A DNA stretch of 64,000 nucleotides from Bog-950 sp046329535 (GTDB lineage: Bacteria; Bacteroidota; Bacteroidia; Chitinophagales; LD1). The notes beneath the pieces are model-generated. The model was not told where the DNA came from. It was given only the letters and a program-made list of their open reading frames with translations, and searched no databases. Each line of letters starts with the position of its first letter. The stretch's first letter is position 1. The translations under genes and the position numbers were made by a program. The stretch lies in the NCBI GenBank assembly GCA_046329535.1, contig JAXLUN010000003.1, positions 1-64,000 on the forward strand, written 5' to 3'. Of the stretch, positions 24,590 to 33,456 are shown piece by piece.

Positions 24590-24800
24590 ACTTATCTTTT
24601 ACTAAACTTTACTAACTCTTTATTTACTTTCACTTATTGTTTACTTACATTCACTTATGTATTTTATATTATCGCTTACTCTTTACTTACAACTACTAAA
24701 TGATTATTTAATAAAACTTATTATTTTCTTATTATAACTCACCCTTTTTTTATCTTCACTTATCTTTTTCTTATCATCGCTTATTAAAACATAACTGCTT
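24590..24800. other. AT-rich low-complexity stretch
   Basis: About 210 bases without a gene in which CTTA, TTTACT and CACTTAT recur many times in loose array. AT content is visibly far above the surroundings. No clear promoter, origin box cluster or RNA gene was recognised. Confidence 0.5.
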
Positions 24801-24924
24801 TTTACCTAAAATATCGGTATGGGGTAAAAGAATGCATTAAATTGATGGTTTGGGTAAGTGTTGCCGAGGTATAGCATGAGGCAGAAGGGGCTAGCAGCAG
24901 TGGTTTATAAAGTGGCGTTGATTG

Positions 24925-24965
24925 CCTCCCCCGCCCTAAAGGGCACCCCCTTGAAGAGGGGGACA
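24925..24965. repeat. GC-rich double-hairpin element
   Basis: Two adjacent small hairpins, GCCC-TAAA-GGGC (24933-24944) and CCCCCT-N5-AGGGGG (24946-24962), lie in otherwise AT-rich intergenic DNA. This is the pattern of a dispersed palindromic repeat; no second copy is in the window. Confidence 0.45.
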
Positions 24966-25160
24966 AACAGCCAACAGACTATTGCGGTGGGTAAGTTGGT
25001 AAAGCAGTAGCGGGAAATTGGAGAATTGGGAAATGAGGAAAATGGAAAAACACTGCCCCAGACCAAATTTACCAAGGTGGAGTGATGGGGTGTTGCTAAA
25101 AAAAATAAATTTACGACCCGTTAAGTTTTCATTTTTCACCAGTATACAAACATCCTTTTT

Positions 25161-27293
25161 ATGAAGTTCAGATTTTTTACCCTGCTTGCTGCTCTTTTTT
25201 GGGGGTATGCGGCACAAGCCCAATGCCCAACCTGCGGCAACGGGGTATTAGATGGCGGAGAGACAAATGTTACTTGTCCGCAAGATGCTGCCCATAATGC
25301 TACAGCTGTATCGCCCTGTGCGCAGCCCGGTGCTGTTGAATCGGTTGCAGGATTGCGCCAGGCGTACGATTTTACGGGCACCACCACTTACGGAGCAACC
25401 GCTTTGCCAACGGGTTGGACCTTTGCGGGCGCTCCAACCGCTACAACGGCAGGAGCCTTACCGGCAGCTGATACCTATGGGGCAAAAGCAGGAACCGTGC
25501 AGCCCAACTGCAGCGGAAGCTGTACTAGTACCAATGGTTTTTGTATTGGCAACATGGCCAATTTGGTAGCTGTGGGTAGTGGAGGCGTATCGGGTAAATT
25601 GGGAGCTAATTTTGATGGCCGTGCCAATGTAAGTCAGGACCTTAGCTATGCGGTATTGAGAGGACAAGGCTCTCCTACTTTGGTTTCGCCTACCTATGAT
25701 ATGAGCGGTGTAGAAGGATTTAAAGTACAGCTTTGGCTAATGCCCAGCGAAACCAGTTGCGGACAAACCAATAGCTGGGGCAGTTGTGTAGGGAATACAG
25801 CTTATCTCGATTTTTCGACCAACGGAGGTACCAGCTGGACCCAGGTGCTTACCCTCGATTTAAATACATCTTCTTCGGACATGTGTTTTAATAACGGAAC
25901 CAACACCAAATGGCTGACCGAAGGTGCCTGGTCAAGATTATGCCTTACTGTTTTTAAAACAAGTACCGCGACCGGCAATTTTTATACCGCAGCTTCCACT
26001 TCTACGGCAGCATCGGGTATTATGGTTAACGGCACCTATTTTACCAGCAGTTTTAAGTTTCGTATACGTTACAGTCAATCGGCCAGTTGCACTGCCGGAG
26101 TTACCGCGACTAACCCCGGCCGATATTTAGCCATAGATTTTCCGGTTGTTACTTCGGGAAATCAATTGATACCCTGCGGTATAAGCTTTGTGAATATGGC
26201 GGGGTATGCCAGCGATAACAACGATGACGGGGTAGGCAGCAGTTCTGCCACTACCACTACCCTTGCTTATGGAACCGTGAAGCGTAGTGTGAATCAAGCT
26301 GAAAGAGGGGTAGAAATACTTACCTCGCAAACCAGCTCTTTCTCTGCGCAAAATTTAACCGGCTCTTCGTTGGCCTCTAACTTTGACCTGTGCAATGCCG
26401 AAGGAGGCGATAAGCAGTGTATTGACTGGCGCACCAACAATAACCTATACACCGTAGTATATGAATGTGTGGCCGACTGGGAAGCGCCATCGGGCACGGG
26501 TATAAATTTGCAATACTACAAAGGTACCACCCCTCAGTCGGTGGGCATGACCAAGGTAACTACCGTTGGTAAAACCGCCCTGATAGGCTGGCGCTATTCG
26601 GCTAACCGATTTGTAAGTGCCGGCAGTCTCTCTGACCTTAACCCGGGCTGCAACGGTTATTCTTTTCAAAGCGGAAGTTTACCCACTCAATTCGGCCGGG
26701 GCTTTTATGCTTTATCAACCAACTCGCTGGGCCAGGCGTGGTCGTATTACGGAGCCAGCAGTTGCAGCCATTATTTTAACGGGCCAACTTTTGCCCCTAT
26801 TGCCAGTATTGATACTGTGGGGGGCGTGCCTAACTATATCCTGTTGTGCTCGGGTGGAAATGCCGTGTTTACAGCAAAAACCAAATTTGCGAGCGATGCG
26901 GCCGGATTCACCGGACAGCCTACGTTTACTGTTACAGGACCTGGTGGTTTTTCAGAAACTATTGTATCGGGCGCTGCAGGTACTACCCCTATTACTACAG
27001 CCGGTACCTATACGCTTACCCCGTCAGTGCCGAGCACCCCTACGCAGTGCCTGAATTGTGCACGGTCGCTTTGTATTACAGTGACGGCTGCTGATTTAAC
27101 CCCGCCAAACTGGTATTTAGATGCTGATAATGACGGTTATTATGTGGGCACTCCGCTTAGCCAGTGTAATACAGCCCTGGTGCCGGATACAATACCACCG
27201 CAAACACGGCCGGTGATTGTGACGATAATGACCCTGCCGTGTGGCAAACTCTTGGCGGCTATACCGATGCGGATGGTGACGGCTATACGGTAG
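25161..27293 (+). CDS. N-terminal part of a large secreted surface protein (MopE type), frameshifted
   Basis: The open frame gives 710 residues, of which about the first 674 look genuine. A signal peptide ends at AAQAQC; a short Cys-rich segment (CPTCGNGVLDGGE) follows, then a long beta-sandwich region rich in Ser/Thr with paired cysteines, an Ig-like segment near residue 590, and the start of MopE-type metal-binding motifs (NWYLDADNDGYYVG). Near 27183 the frame breaks: continuing in another frame restores GYNTTANTAGDCDDND and DADGDGYTVGAVQSVCAG, the expected next motifs. The last 36 residues of the open frame are therefore out of frame. It most likely formed one gene with the frame at 27768-29306. 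Confidence 0.7.
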   Translation: MKFRFFTLLAALFWGYAAQAQCPTCGNGVLDGGETNVTCPQDAAHNATAVSPCAQPGAVESVAGLRQAYDFTGTTTYGATALPTGWTFAGAPTATTAGALPAADTYGAKAGTVQPNCSGSCTSTNGFCIGNMANLVAVGSGGVSGKLGANFDGRANVSQDLSYAVLRGQGSPTLVSPTYDMSGVEGFKVQLWLMPSETSCGQTNSWGSCVGNTAYLDFSTNGGTSWTQVLTLDLNTSSSDMCFNNGTNTKWLTEGAWSRLCLTVFKTSTATGNFYTAASTSTAASGIMVNGTYFTSSFKFRIRYSQSASCTAGVTATNPGRYLAIDFPVVTSGNQLIPCGISFVNMAGYASDNNDDGVGSSSATTTTLAYGTVKRSVNQAERGVEILTSQTSSFSAQNLTGSSLASNFDLCNAEGGDKQCIDWRTNNNLYTVVYECVADWEAPSGTGINLQYYKGTTPQSVGMTKVTTVGKTALIGWRYSANRFVSAGSLSDLNPGCNGYSFQSGSLPTQFGRGFYALSTNSLGQAWSYYGASSCSHYFNGPTFAPIASIDTVGGVPNYILLCSGGNAVFTAKTKFASDAAGFTGQPTFTVTGPGGFSETIVSGAAGTTPITTAGTYTLTPSVPSTPTQCLNCARSLCITVTAADLTPPNWYLDADNDGYYVGTPLSQCNTALVPDTIPPQTRPVIVTIMTLPCGKLLAAIPMRMVTAIR

Positions 27294-27767
27294 GTGCGGT
27301 GCAGAGTGTATGTGCAGGAGCCTCTCTGCCGGCCGGTTATAGCGCTAACAGTGCGGGTGCGGTGTGATGACACCCATTCGTCCCTGCAAGCCGGATGCGG
27401 GAGCCATTTTATAACTGCCTGGAACCTGGCCGCTACTGGCAGTTCACCTCAGATAAGTTTTGGTGTGGCTACCACCGGGTGGTAAGTTATAACTGGCAAC
27501 AAACTGTGGGTGGCAACGCTGGCAGCGGCACCATTTGGCGGCAGCACCGCCACTATTGCCGGCTTACCGGCTATGGAGTACATTCGTTTGCCATTTCGCC
27601 CACCAACTTTAGTCGGTTTTATATACTGCAGAACTTAGATGAGAACCGACTAAACGATGTAAACCAATGAAGTGCTGGCAGAACAGTATGAAGATGCATT
27701 TGAAGATGCCTTAGTATGAATATAACCGCTACCGATATGCCGACGCGCGGGTATCCGTGCTTCAGGT
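27184..27767 (+). pseudogene. multiply frameshifted middle section joining the MopE and DUF285 parts
   Basis: Reading across frames restores, in order, GDCDDNDPAVWQTLGGY, then SAGA(D)CDDTHSSLQAG after loss of about two bases near 27360, then ITAWNLAATGSSPQISFGVATTG, an AGLPA-like piece, DENRLNDVNQ, and ITATDMP leading to SGMFQGCP. This is the normal entry to DUF285 repeat proteins. Several stops (for example 27363-27368, 27478-27481, 27668-27670, 27723-27725) interrupt it. Either the gene has decayed here or the sequence contains several single-base errors. Confidence 0.65.
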
Positions 27768-29306
27768 ATGTTTCAGGGTTGCCCAGTCGTTAACCGGCCC
27801 TGCGCTAACATCGGCAGCTGGAACACCGGCAACATAACCAACATGGAACTTCTGTTTAACAACTGCAATGCCTTTAACCAACCTATTGGCTCTTGGAATA
27901 CCTCATTGGTGCAAAACATGTTTGGCATGTTTGCGGGAGCCAGTCAGTTTAATCAACCGATTGGTGGGTGGAACACAGCCCAGGTTACCGACATGGGCAA
28001 TATGTTTGCACTTTGCAGTTCGTTTAATCAGCCGATAGGAAACTGGAATACAGGCCTGGTATATAACCTAAGCGGTATGTTTTCGCAAGCATTGGCCTTT
28101 AATCAGCCATTAAACAACTGGAACACCTCCTCGGTGATTACCATTAACGGTATGTTTAACGGAGCCGCAACTTTTAATCAGCCGTTAAATAACTGGAACA
28201 CCGCAGATATACAAGATATGTATGGTGTGTTTGGCTACGCTTCTGCCTTTAATCAGCCGTTGAACAATTGGAGCCTGGCTTCGATGGTACAGATAAACGG
28301 CTTTTTTGACTACAGCGGGATGGATTGTGCTAACTATTCAACTACTTTAAACGGGTGGGGGTACGCACCGTATACTCCTGCCGGTATGGTACTGGGAGCC
28401 ACGGGCCTCAGCTATGGCACTAATGCAGATGCCGGCCGCAACAATTTGCTGGCTAATGGCTGGAATATTATAGGTGATAGCCCAAGCGGAACAGTGTGTG
28501 GCAGCAGCGTACCTCCGGTAACCTTGGGGGTACAACTCGATATTACCGGAACGCAAATTATTTGCTACAACCAAGTTGTGGTAGTGCATGCATTGACCAC
28601 CGTTACGGGGTGCAGCACTATTTTTCAGTGGTTTGAAGATGGGGTTCCAATTACCGGAGCCACTACCTCGCAATTAACACTCAACAGATGGTCGGTAGGT
28701 AAGTTTTATGTTCGTGCTACGTGCGGCAGCTCATTTGTTTTCAGCGATACGCTGAATGTAAATATTGTGGAGTTTGCAGCCGATTCTAATAAAGTTTGTA
28801 CCAGCACTGGTCTTTTGTTACACGGGCCGGTGGTACCTGGTGCCACTTACCAATGGACGGAAGGCAGTTTAACAGGCCCGGTATTAGGTACCGGTGTTAA
28901 CTATACCACTACCTATATTGGCAATGTGTGGTGTAAGGTGTTTAACGGTATTTGTTATAAATACGGGAAATTCCGCACCTTTGAATCGGGAGCCTGCCCA
29001 CCCAGCTCGGCCAAGCGCAACGAAACCGAAAATATGGAACAATGGGAAGAAGAAACAACCGAAGCCGACTTTGGTTTTAACATGTATCCTAACCCGGCAA
29101 ACAGCCAGGTTACTATTTCGTCATCGTATTTATACGGCAGCAACGAGTTGTGTGTGTTCGATTTGAACGGACGCATGGTACTGTGCCAATCTAATTTATT
29201 GGGCAACCTGCATATTATTGATGTAAGATCGCTAAGCCCAGCTGTGTATATTGTAACCCTAAGTGCCGAGGGCAAAACCGAACGCCAACGATTGGTAGTG
29301 CAATAA
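27768..29306 (+). CDS. C-terminal part of BspA-like DUF285 repeat surface protein with T9SS sorting domain
   Basis: The frame gives 512 residues without its own signal peptide. Residues 1-190 hold six to seven 25-residue DUF285 repeats of the form NTxxVxxMxxMFxxAxxFNQPxxxW, closing with SGMDCANYSTTLNGW and TGLSYGTNADAGRNNLLANGW as usual in this family. Two Ig-like segments with paired cysteines follow (about 235-425), and a type A T9SS domain begins at MYPNPANSQVTI and ends RLVVQ. DUF285/BspA repeats are linked with adhesion. The missing signal peptide and the frame breaks just upstream mean it is the tail of the gene starting at 25161. Confidence 0.75.
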   Translation: MFQGCPVVNRPCANIGSWNTGNITNMELLFNNCNAFNQPIGSWNTSLVQNMFGMFAGASQFNQPIGGWNTAQVTDMGNMFALCSSFNQPIGNWNTGLVYNLSGMFSQALAFNQPLNNWNTSSVITINGMFNGAATFNQPLNNWNTADIQDMYGVFGYASAFNQPLNNWSLASMVQINGFFDYSGMDCANYSTTLNGWGYAPYTPAGMVLGATGLSYGTNADAGRNNLLANGWNIIGDSPSGTVCGSSVPPVTLGVQLDITGTQIICYNQVVVVHALTTVTGCSTIFQWFEDGVPITGATTSQLTLNRWSVGKFYVRATCGSSFVFSDTLNVNIVEFAADSNKVCTSTGLLLHGPVVPGATYQWTEGSLTGPVLGTGVNYTTTYIGNVWCKVFNGICYKYGKFRTFESGACPPSSAKRNETENMEQWEEETTEADFGFNMYPNPANSQVTISSSYLYGSNELCVFDLNGRMVLCQSNLLGNLHIIDVRSLSPAVYIVTLSAEGKTERQRLVVQ

Positions 29307-29333
29307 CTACTACTCTGTTTTTAAAATATTAGG

Positions 29334-29361
29334 CAAAGCCTCGCTCAATAGCGGGGCTTTG
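29334..29361 (+). terminator. terminator-like hairpin after the surface-protein gene
   Basis: A 12-bp stem (29334-29345 with 29350-29361, one G-T pair) with a CAAT loop lies 28 bases after the stop codon. The T-run is weak. Confidence 0.6.
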
Positions 29362-29510
29362 TGTTGTTAAGTGGAGATTAAATTCTGATTTGTGCAGAAG
29401 AACTCAAATGGTTTGGAACAGATGATTGATTTTATGAGAATGATTGAAAGCCGTAGTGTGGTAGCATGTTATAGCTAAATATTTACATTCGCAGTATAAC
29501 AAAATTTTTT

Positions 29511-30797
29511 ATGCGTTACACTTCTATCAATCATGATCTGTTTAAACTCAACCGGAAGAACTTTGCCAAACAGATGAAGAAAAATTCGTTGGCTGTTTTT
29601 GTGAGTAATGATACCGTTACCCGCAGTGCTGATGCATCTTACTTATGGCGGCAAAATCCGGATATGTTTTATCTAAGTGGTATTGACCAGGAAGAAACCT
29701 TTCTGATTCTATTTCCCGATGCCCCTGAAGCGCGGTATCGCGAGATTCTTTTTGTGCGGAGAACCAGCGAACAGATTATGATTTGGGAAGGTAAGAAACA
29801 CACGCAGGCGGAAGCGGCTGTTATTTCGGGTATTGAAAATGTGATGTGGAGTGATTCGTTTGAAAATATTTTTCACATGCTGATGCACTATGCGAACCAT
29901 GTGTATCTGAATACCAATGAGCATGACCGAAGTATTTCGATGGGCGAAGGCACCGAAGTAAAGTTTGCACGAAAGGTGATGAACGATTTTCCGCTGCATA
30001 AATACGAACGCAGCGCTCCGATATTACACAGTCTGCGAGTAAGTAAATCGAAGCAGGAGATTGATTTACTCAGCACAGCTATTGATATTACGCGGAAAGG
30101 TTTTCTCCGCTCGCTACAGTTTATAAAACCGGGTGTCTGGGAATATGAAGTAGAAGCCGAACTAACGCATGAGTATCTAATCAACCGAGGAACGGGTCAT
30201 GCTTACACACCGATAGTTGCAACCGGTGAAAATGCCTGTGTGCTGCATTACATCAGCAATGATGCTCAAACCAAAGCAGGTGATCTATTACTAATGGATT
30301 GCGGTGCTGAATATGCTAATTACAATGCCGACCTGACCCGCACAGTACCCGTAAACGGCCGCTTTACCAAGCGGCAGAAAGATGTTTACAATGCCGTATT
30401 GCGCGTACACCGCGAAGCAGCCAAAATGATGCGGCCCGGAGTTGTATTGAATGAGCTGAATCTGGAGGTAGGCAAACTGATGGAAGCGGAATTGATTAAA
30501 CTACGCCTGCTTAAATTGACGGATGTAAAGAAGCAGAACAAGGAAAGCCCCTTGTATAAAAAGTATTTCCCGCATGGCACAGCGCACTTTTTAGGGTTGG
30601 ATGTGCATGATGTAGGCAACCGTTTTGACAAGCTGAAACCGGGCGCTGTACTCACCTGCGAGCCGGGCATTTACATTCGTGAAGAGAAGATTGGTATACG
30701 GCTGGAGAACAACTTACTGGTAACTAAAGATAAACCGCTGGACCTGATGGCGAGTATTCCTATTGAAGCCGATGAGATTGAAGCGTTGATGAACTAA
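29511..30797 (+). CDS. pepP: Xaa-Pro aminopeptidase (M24B family)
   Basis: Removes N-terminal residues followed by proline. The 428-residue protein has an N-terminal aminopeptidase-P domain (about 1-150) and a pita-bread catalytic domain. Metal ligands are seen in LLMDCGAEYANYNADLTRTVP (two Asp), FPHGTAHFLGLDVHDVG (His) and TCEPGIYI and IRLENNLLV (Glu). The length fits bacterial PepP. It is cytoplasmic with no signal. pssA follows 20 bases downstream on the same strand. Confidence 0.93.
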   Translation: MRYTSINHDLFKLNRKNFAKQMKKNSLAVFVSNDTVTRSADASYLWRQNPDMFYLSGIDQEETFLILFPDAPEARYREILFVRRTSEQIMIWEGKKHTQAEAAVISGIENVMWSDSFENIFHMLMHYANHVYLNTNEHDRSISMGEGTEVKFARKVMNDFPLHKYERSAPILHSLRVSKSKQEIDLLSTAIDITRKGFLRSLQFIKPGVWEYEVEAELTHEYLINRGTGHAYTPIVATGENACVLHYISNDAQTKAGDLLLMDCGAEYANYNADLTRTVPVNGRFTKRQKDVYNAVLRVHREAAKMMRPGVVLNELNLEVGKLMEAELIKLRLLKLTDVKKQNKESPLYKKYFPHGTAHFLGLDVHDVGNRFDKLKPGAVLTCEPGIYIREEKIGIRLENNLLVTKDKPLDLMASIPIEADEIEALMN

Positions 30798-30817
30798 TAG
30801 GGTAAAAACAATACAGC

Positions 30818-31546
30818 ATGAGTATTCGTTCGTTATTTAACCTCGCTAATTGTCTCACCCTAATCAATCTGTTTTCAGGTTGTATGGCGGTGGTATTTAT
30901 TTTTAACTATCAGATTGAGTTGGTACCTTATTGCATTCTCCTTTCGCTGGTAGCTGATTTCCTGGATGGCTTTGCTGCGCGGCTGACTAAGAACCCAACC
31001 AGCATTGGTCTGCAATTGGACTCACTGGCCGATGTGGTGAGCTTTGGAGTAGTGCCGGGAGCCATTTTATTTCATCTGCTCTTTCTGAAATATGAATCAG
31101 CCGAAACGGCCTATTCACTCAAGCGCATTTATCTGTATTCTTCTCCTGCATTTTTGGTTACTCTGTTTGCCGCTCTGAGGCTGGCTAAGTTTAATATAGA
31201 TACCCGGCAGAGTGAAGGATTTATAGGTATGGCCACACCTGCAGCTACTCTTTTTGTTACCGGTCTGCTTCTTATTTTTTTACATAACCCGTACGGTCTG
31301 GCTAAGCTGGTATACTCGGGTAAGGTGTTGTATGGCACCATAGCAGTATTACCAGCACTGATGATTTCGGAGCTGCCAATGTTCGGATTTAAGTTTAAGC
31401 AGTATGGCTGGAAAGGAAATGAAGTTAGGTTTCTGTTTATAATTCTTTGCCTGCTTTTACTGGTAACATTTAAATTTGCTGCTGTTTCACTAATCATTAT
31501 ACTTTACACCATTCTATCCATTGTTTTAAAACTAATCAAGAAATGA
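30818..31546 (+). CDS. pssA: CDP-diacylglycerol-serine O-phosphatidyltransferase
   Basis: Makes phosphatidylserine, the precursor of phosphatidylethanolamine, in the membrane. The 242 residues contain several membrane helices and the CDP-alcohol phosphotransferase signature D-x2-DG-x2-AR-x8-G-x3-D-x3-D within ADFLDGFAARL and GLQLDSLADVVSFG. The N-terminal NLANCLTLINLFSGCMAV is typical of PssA. Its stop overlaps the purS start by 4 bases. Confidence 0.93.
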   Translation: MSIRSLFNLANCLTLINLFSGCMAVVFIFNYQIELVPYCILLSLVADFLDGFAARLTKNPTSIGLQLDSLADVVSFGVVPGAILFHLLFLKYESAETAYSLKRIYLYSSPAFLVTLFAALRLAKFNIDTRQSEGFIGMATPAATLFVTGLLLIFLHNPYGLAKLVYSGKVLYGTIAVLPALMISELPMFGFKFKQYGWKGNEVRFLFIILCLLLLVTFKFAAVSLIIILYTILSIVLKLIKK

Positions 31547-31794
31547 ATTTCAGAGCAGAAATAGATGTAATGCCCCTTAAAGAATTGTTAGACCCACAAG
31601 GCAAAGCGGTTGCACACGGTTTGCAAAAAATGAATTTTACGGGTGTTGCCGATGTACGTATAGGTAAACACATTACCTTAAAACTAAGTGCAGACTCTAA
31701 GGAAGCCGCTACAGTGCAGGTAGAGAATGCCTGTAAGAAACTGTTAGCTAATCCGATTATGGAGGGTTACAAGTTTGAACTTGTGCAGGAGTAA
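31543..31794 (+). CDS. purS: phosphoribosylformylglycinamidine synthase subunit PurS
   Basis: A small 83-residue subunit that, with PurL and PurQ, forms the FGAM synthase of purine synthesis. KELLDPQGKAVAHGLQKMNF and VADVRIGKHITL are typical of the family, and the length is standard. It is coupled to pssA by a 4-base ATGA overlap, and purL and purQ are not in the window. Its presence implies the three-subunit form of FGAM synthase. Confidence 0.92.
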   Translation: MNFRAEIDVMPLKELLDPQGKAVAHGLQKMNFTGVADVRIGKHITLKLSADSKEAATVQVENACKKLLANPIMEGYKFELVQE

Positions 31795-31827
31795 AACCAC
31801 TAAATTACCTTAGGGTAACTTTGAGAA

Positions 31828-32508
31828 ATGGCCAAACTATTTGTAGTTCCCACACCGGTGGGAAATTTAGAGGATATTACCTTGCGCGCACTGCGCATAC
31901 TCCAGGAAGTTGACCTGATACTGGCCGAAGATACCCGTCAAACCAAAAAGTTGCTTGATCATTTTCAAATTCAGAAGCAGCTTCTCTCCTATCATAAATT
32001 CAATGAGTTTAAAACTGTTGAGTCGGTTATTGAAAAAATAAACAGCGGTTTAAATATCGGTTTGGTAAGTGATGGGGGCACCCCGGGCATATCGGACCCC
32101 GGGCATATTCTAATTGCCGCCTGTATCAAAAACAATATTACCGTTGAAACCCTGCCCGGTGCTACTGCATTTGTTCCGGCATTAATCAACTCGGGCTTTG
32201 CTACCGATGAATTTGTGTTTATTGGTTTTCTACCACACAAAAAAGGACGACAGACTAAGCTTCGTGAAGTAGCATCTATCACACAAACTGTTATTCTTTA
32301 TGAGTCACCTTTCCGCATTATCAAGCTATTGGAAGAGCTGAAACAGCATCTGGTAGAAACACGGAGAATTTCATGCAGCCGTGAAATATCCAAGATGTTT
32401 GAAGAAACCATTCGCGGAACGGCCGATGAGTTAATTGCCCATTTTACCCAGAAAGAACCACGGGGAGAATTTGTGGTACTCATAGACTGCCTAAAAGAAA
32501 GCAAATAG
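31828..32508 (+). CDS. rsmI: 16S rRNA (cytidine-1402-2'-O)-methyltransferase
   Basis: Methylates the ribose of C1402 in the decoding centre. The 226 residues start with VVPTPVGNLEDITLRALRIL, followed by LILAEDTRQTKKLLDHF, LVSDGGTPGISDPG and TVETLPGATAFVPALINSGF, the standard RsmI tetrapyrrole-methylase motifs. The protein is shorter than the E. coli enzyme because the C-terminal domain is absent, as often in this phylum. Its stop codon abuts the stop of the opposite-strand transporter gene. Confidence 0.95.
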   Translation: MAKLFVVPTPVGNLEDITLRALRILQEVDLILAEDTRQTKKLLDHFQIQKQLLSYHKFNEFKTVESVIEKINSGLNIGLVSDGGTPGISDPGHILIAACIKNNITVETLPGATAFVPALINSGFATDEFVFIGFLPHKKGRQTKLREVASITQTVILYESPFRIIKLLEELKQHLVETRRISCSREISKMFEETIRGTADELIAHFTQKEPRGEFVVLIDCLKESK

Positions 32509-33168
32509 CTATTTCCGTAAGTCTAAAACCTCGCGCCAACTTTTCTGAATCAGTTCAACACTCCATTTCAGAATGACCAGTGCGCCTACCAGTGCCAATA
32601 TAGAGTCCAGCAATTTGTAACTGAACAATCTGATGGCTACCAGTGAAATAATGGCAAAAATACTCAGCACAACATCACTGATAACATGCAGGTAAGCTGC
32701 CTGGAGATTAACATCTGTTTTCTCTTCCTCCCGATGCAAAAAGAAAGCGCTGGCTCCGTTTACAACCAACGCAATTACAGCTATTAGAAAAGCTTCGTTA
32801 CTTACATCAATCTGAGTATCAAAAAAACCAGTGAGCGATTCGTAAATCATGGCGATTGTAATGAGTAACATAATTACAGCACTGGCAAAACCACTAAGTG
32901 CAATAACTTTGTGTTGTTTGGCATGGGTAATTTCACGATGGTTTCGCTTAATATAGAAATAGGCACCCCAAGCCAGTAACATTACCAACACGTGACTCAA
33001 CATGTGCCAACCATCCATCATGAGTGTTTTAGAATTGGTTGCGTAACCAAAATACAACTCCAGCAGCATGGTGCAAAAAGAAATCAAAACCACAATGCGC
33101 GTACTACGTTCATTAGCGTGAATATGGTAATGCGAATGATCGTGGTGAGAATGATGTTGCTGTGACAT
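32509..33168 (-). CDS. cation diffusion facilitator (CDF) metal transporter
   Basis: A 219-residue membrane protein (start at the ATG 33168). It opens with a histidine-rich tail (HHSHHDHSHYHIH), then six membrane helices. Metal-site residues typical of CDF proteins are in LMMDGWHMLSHV and LQAAYLHVISDVV. The DGWHMLSH form is like DmeF-type exporters of Zn, Co or Ni rather than the classic ZitB. The C-terminal cytoplasmic domain is short. The substrate cannot be read. Confidence 0.9.
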   Translation of the reverse strand: MSQQHHSHHDHSHYHIHANERSTRIVVLISFCTMLLELYFGYATNSKTLMMDGWHMLSHVLVMLLAWGAYFYIKRNHREITHAKQHKVIALSGFASAVIMLLITIAMIYESLTGFFDTQIDVSNEAFLIAVIALVVNGASAFFLHREEEKTDVNLQAAYLHVISDVVLSIFAIISLVAIRLFSYKLLDSILALVGALVILKWSVELIQKSWREVLDLRK

Positions 33169-33218
33169 AAAGGGCGGCAAATTAAAGAAATTTAAAAGGG
33201 CATTTCCTCTAAATAAAC

Positions 33219-33248
33219 TTGAAAATGAAAACAGAAATTATAAGTTTG
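33219..33248 (+). promoter_or_regulatory. promoter of tRNA-Lys
   Basis: TTG (33219-33221), 19 bases, TAAGTTTG (33241-33248) fits the Bacteroidota promoter consensus and ends 9 bases before the tRNA. Confidence 0.7.
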
Positions 33249-33257
33249 TACCCTCTT

Positions 33258-33330
33258 GATTCCGTAGCTCAGCTGGTAGAGCAAATGACTCTTAATCATT
33301 GGGTCGTGGGTTCGATCCCCACCGGGATCA
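33258..33330 (+). tRNA. tRNA-Lys (anticodon CTT)
   Basis: A complete cloverleaf of 73 bases. The acceptor stem GATTCCG pairs with CGGGATC, the D-arm is AGCTCAGCTGGTAGAGC, the anticodon loop CTCTTAA (33289-33295) carries CTT at 33291-33293, and the T-arm is GTGGGTTCGATCCCCAC. The 3' CCA is not encoded. It reads AAG codons. Confidence 0.97.
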
Positions 33331-33342
33331 CAGATTAACAAA

Positions 33343-33376
33343 GGGTTTCAGCAAAAAACTGAAGCCCTATTTTTTT
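33343..33376 (+). terminator. terminator after tRNA-Lys
   Basis: A 9-bp stem (33343-33351 with 33359-33367) followed by a run of seven T residues. Confidence 0.85.
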
Positions 33377-33456
33377 AGAGAGCATCTAATTGCTGTTGCA
33401 AAAACTGCTATTATTATATTGACCAATAAGTTTTATGTATTCAATTTACTAACCCA

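Noticed and set aside
28347..28673. Minus-strand frame inside the DUF285 gene
   Set aside because: The plus strand encodes a recognisable repeat protein here; the antisense frame has no motif.
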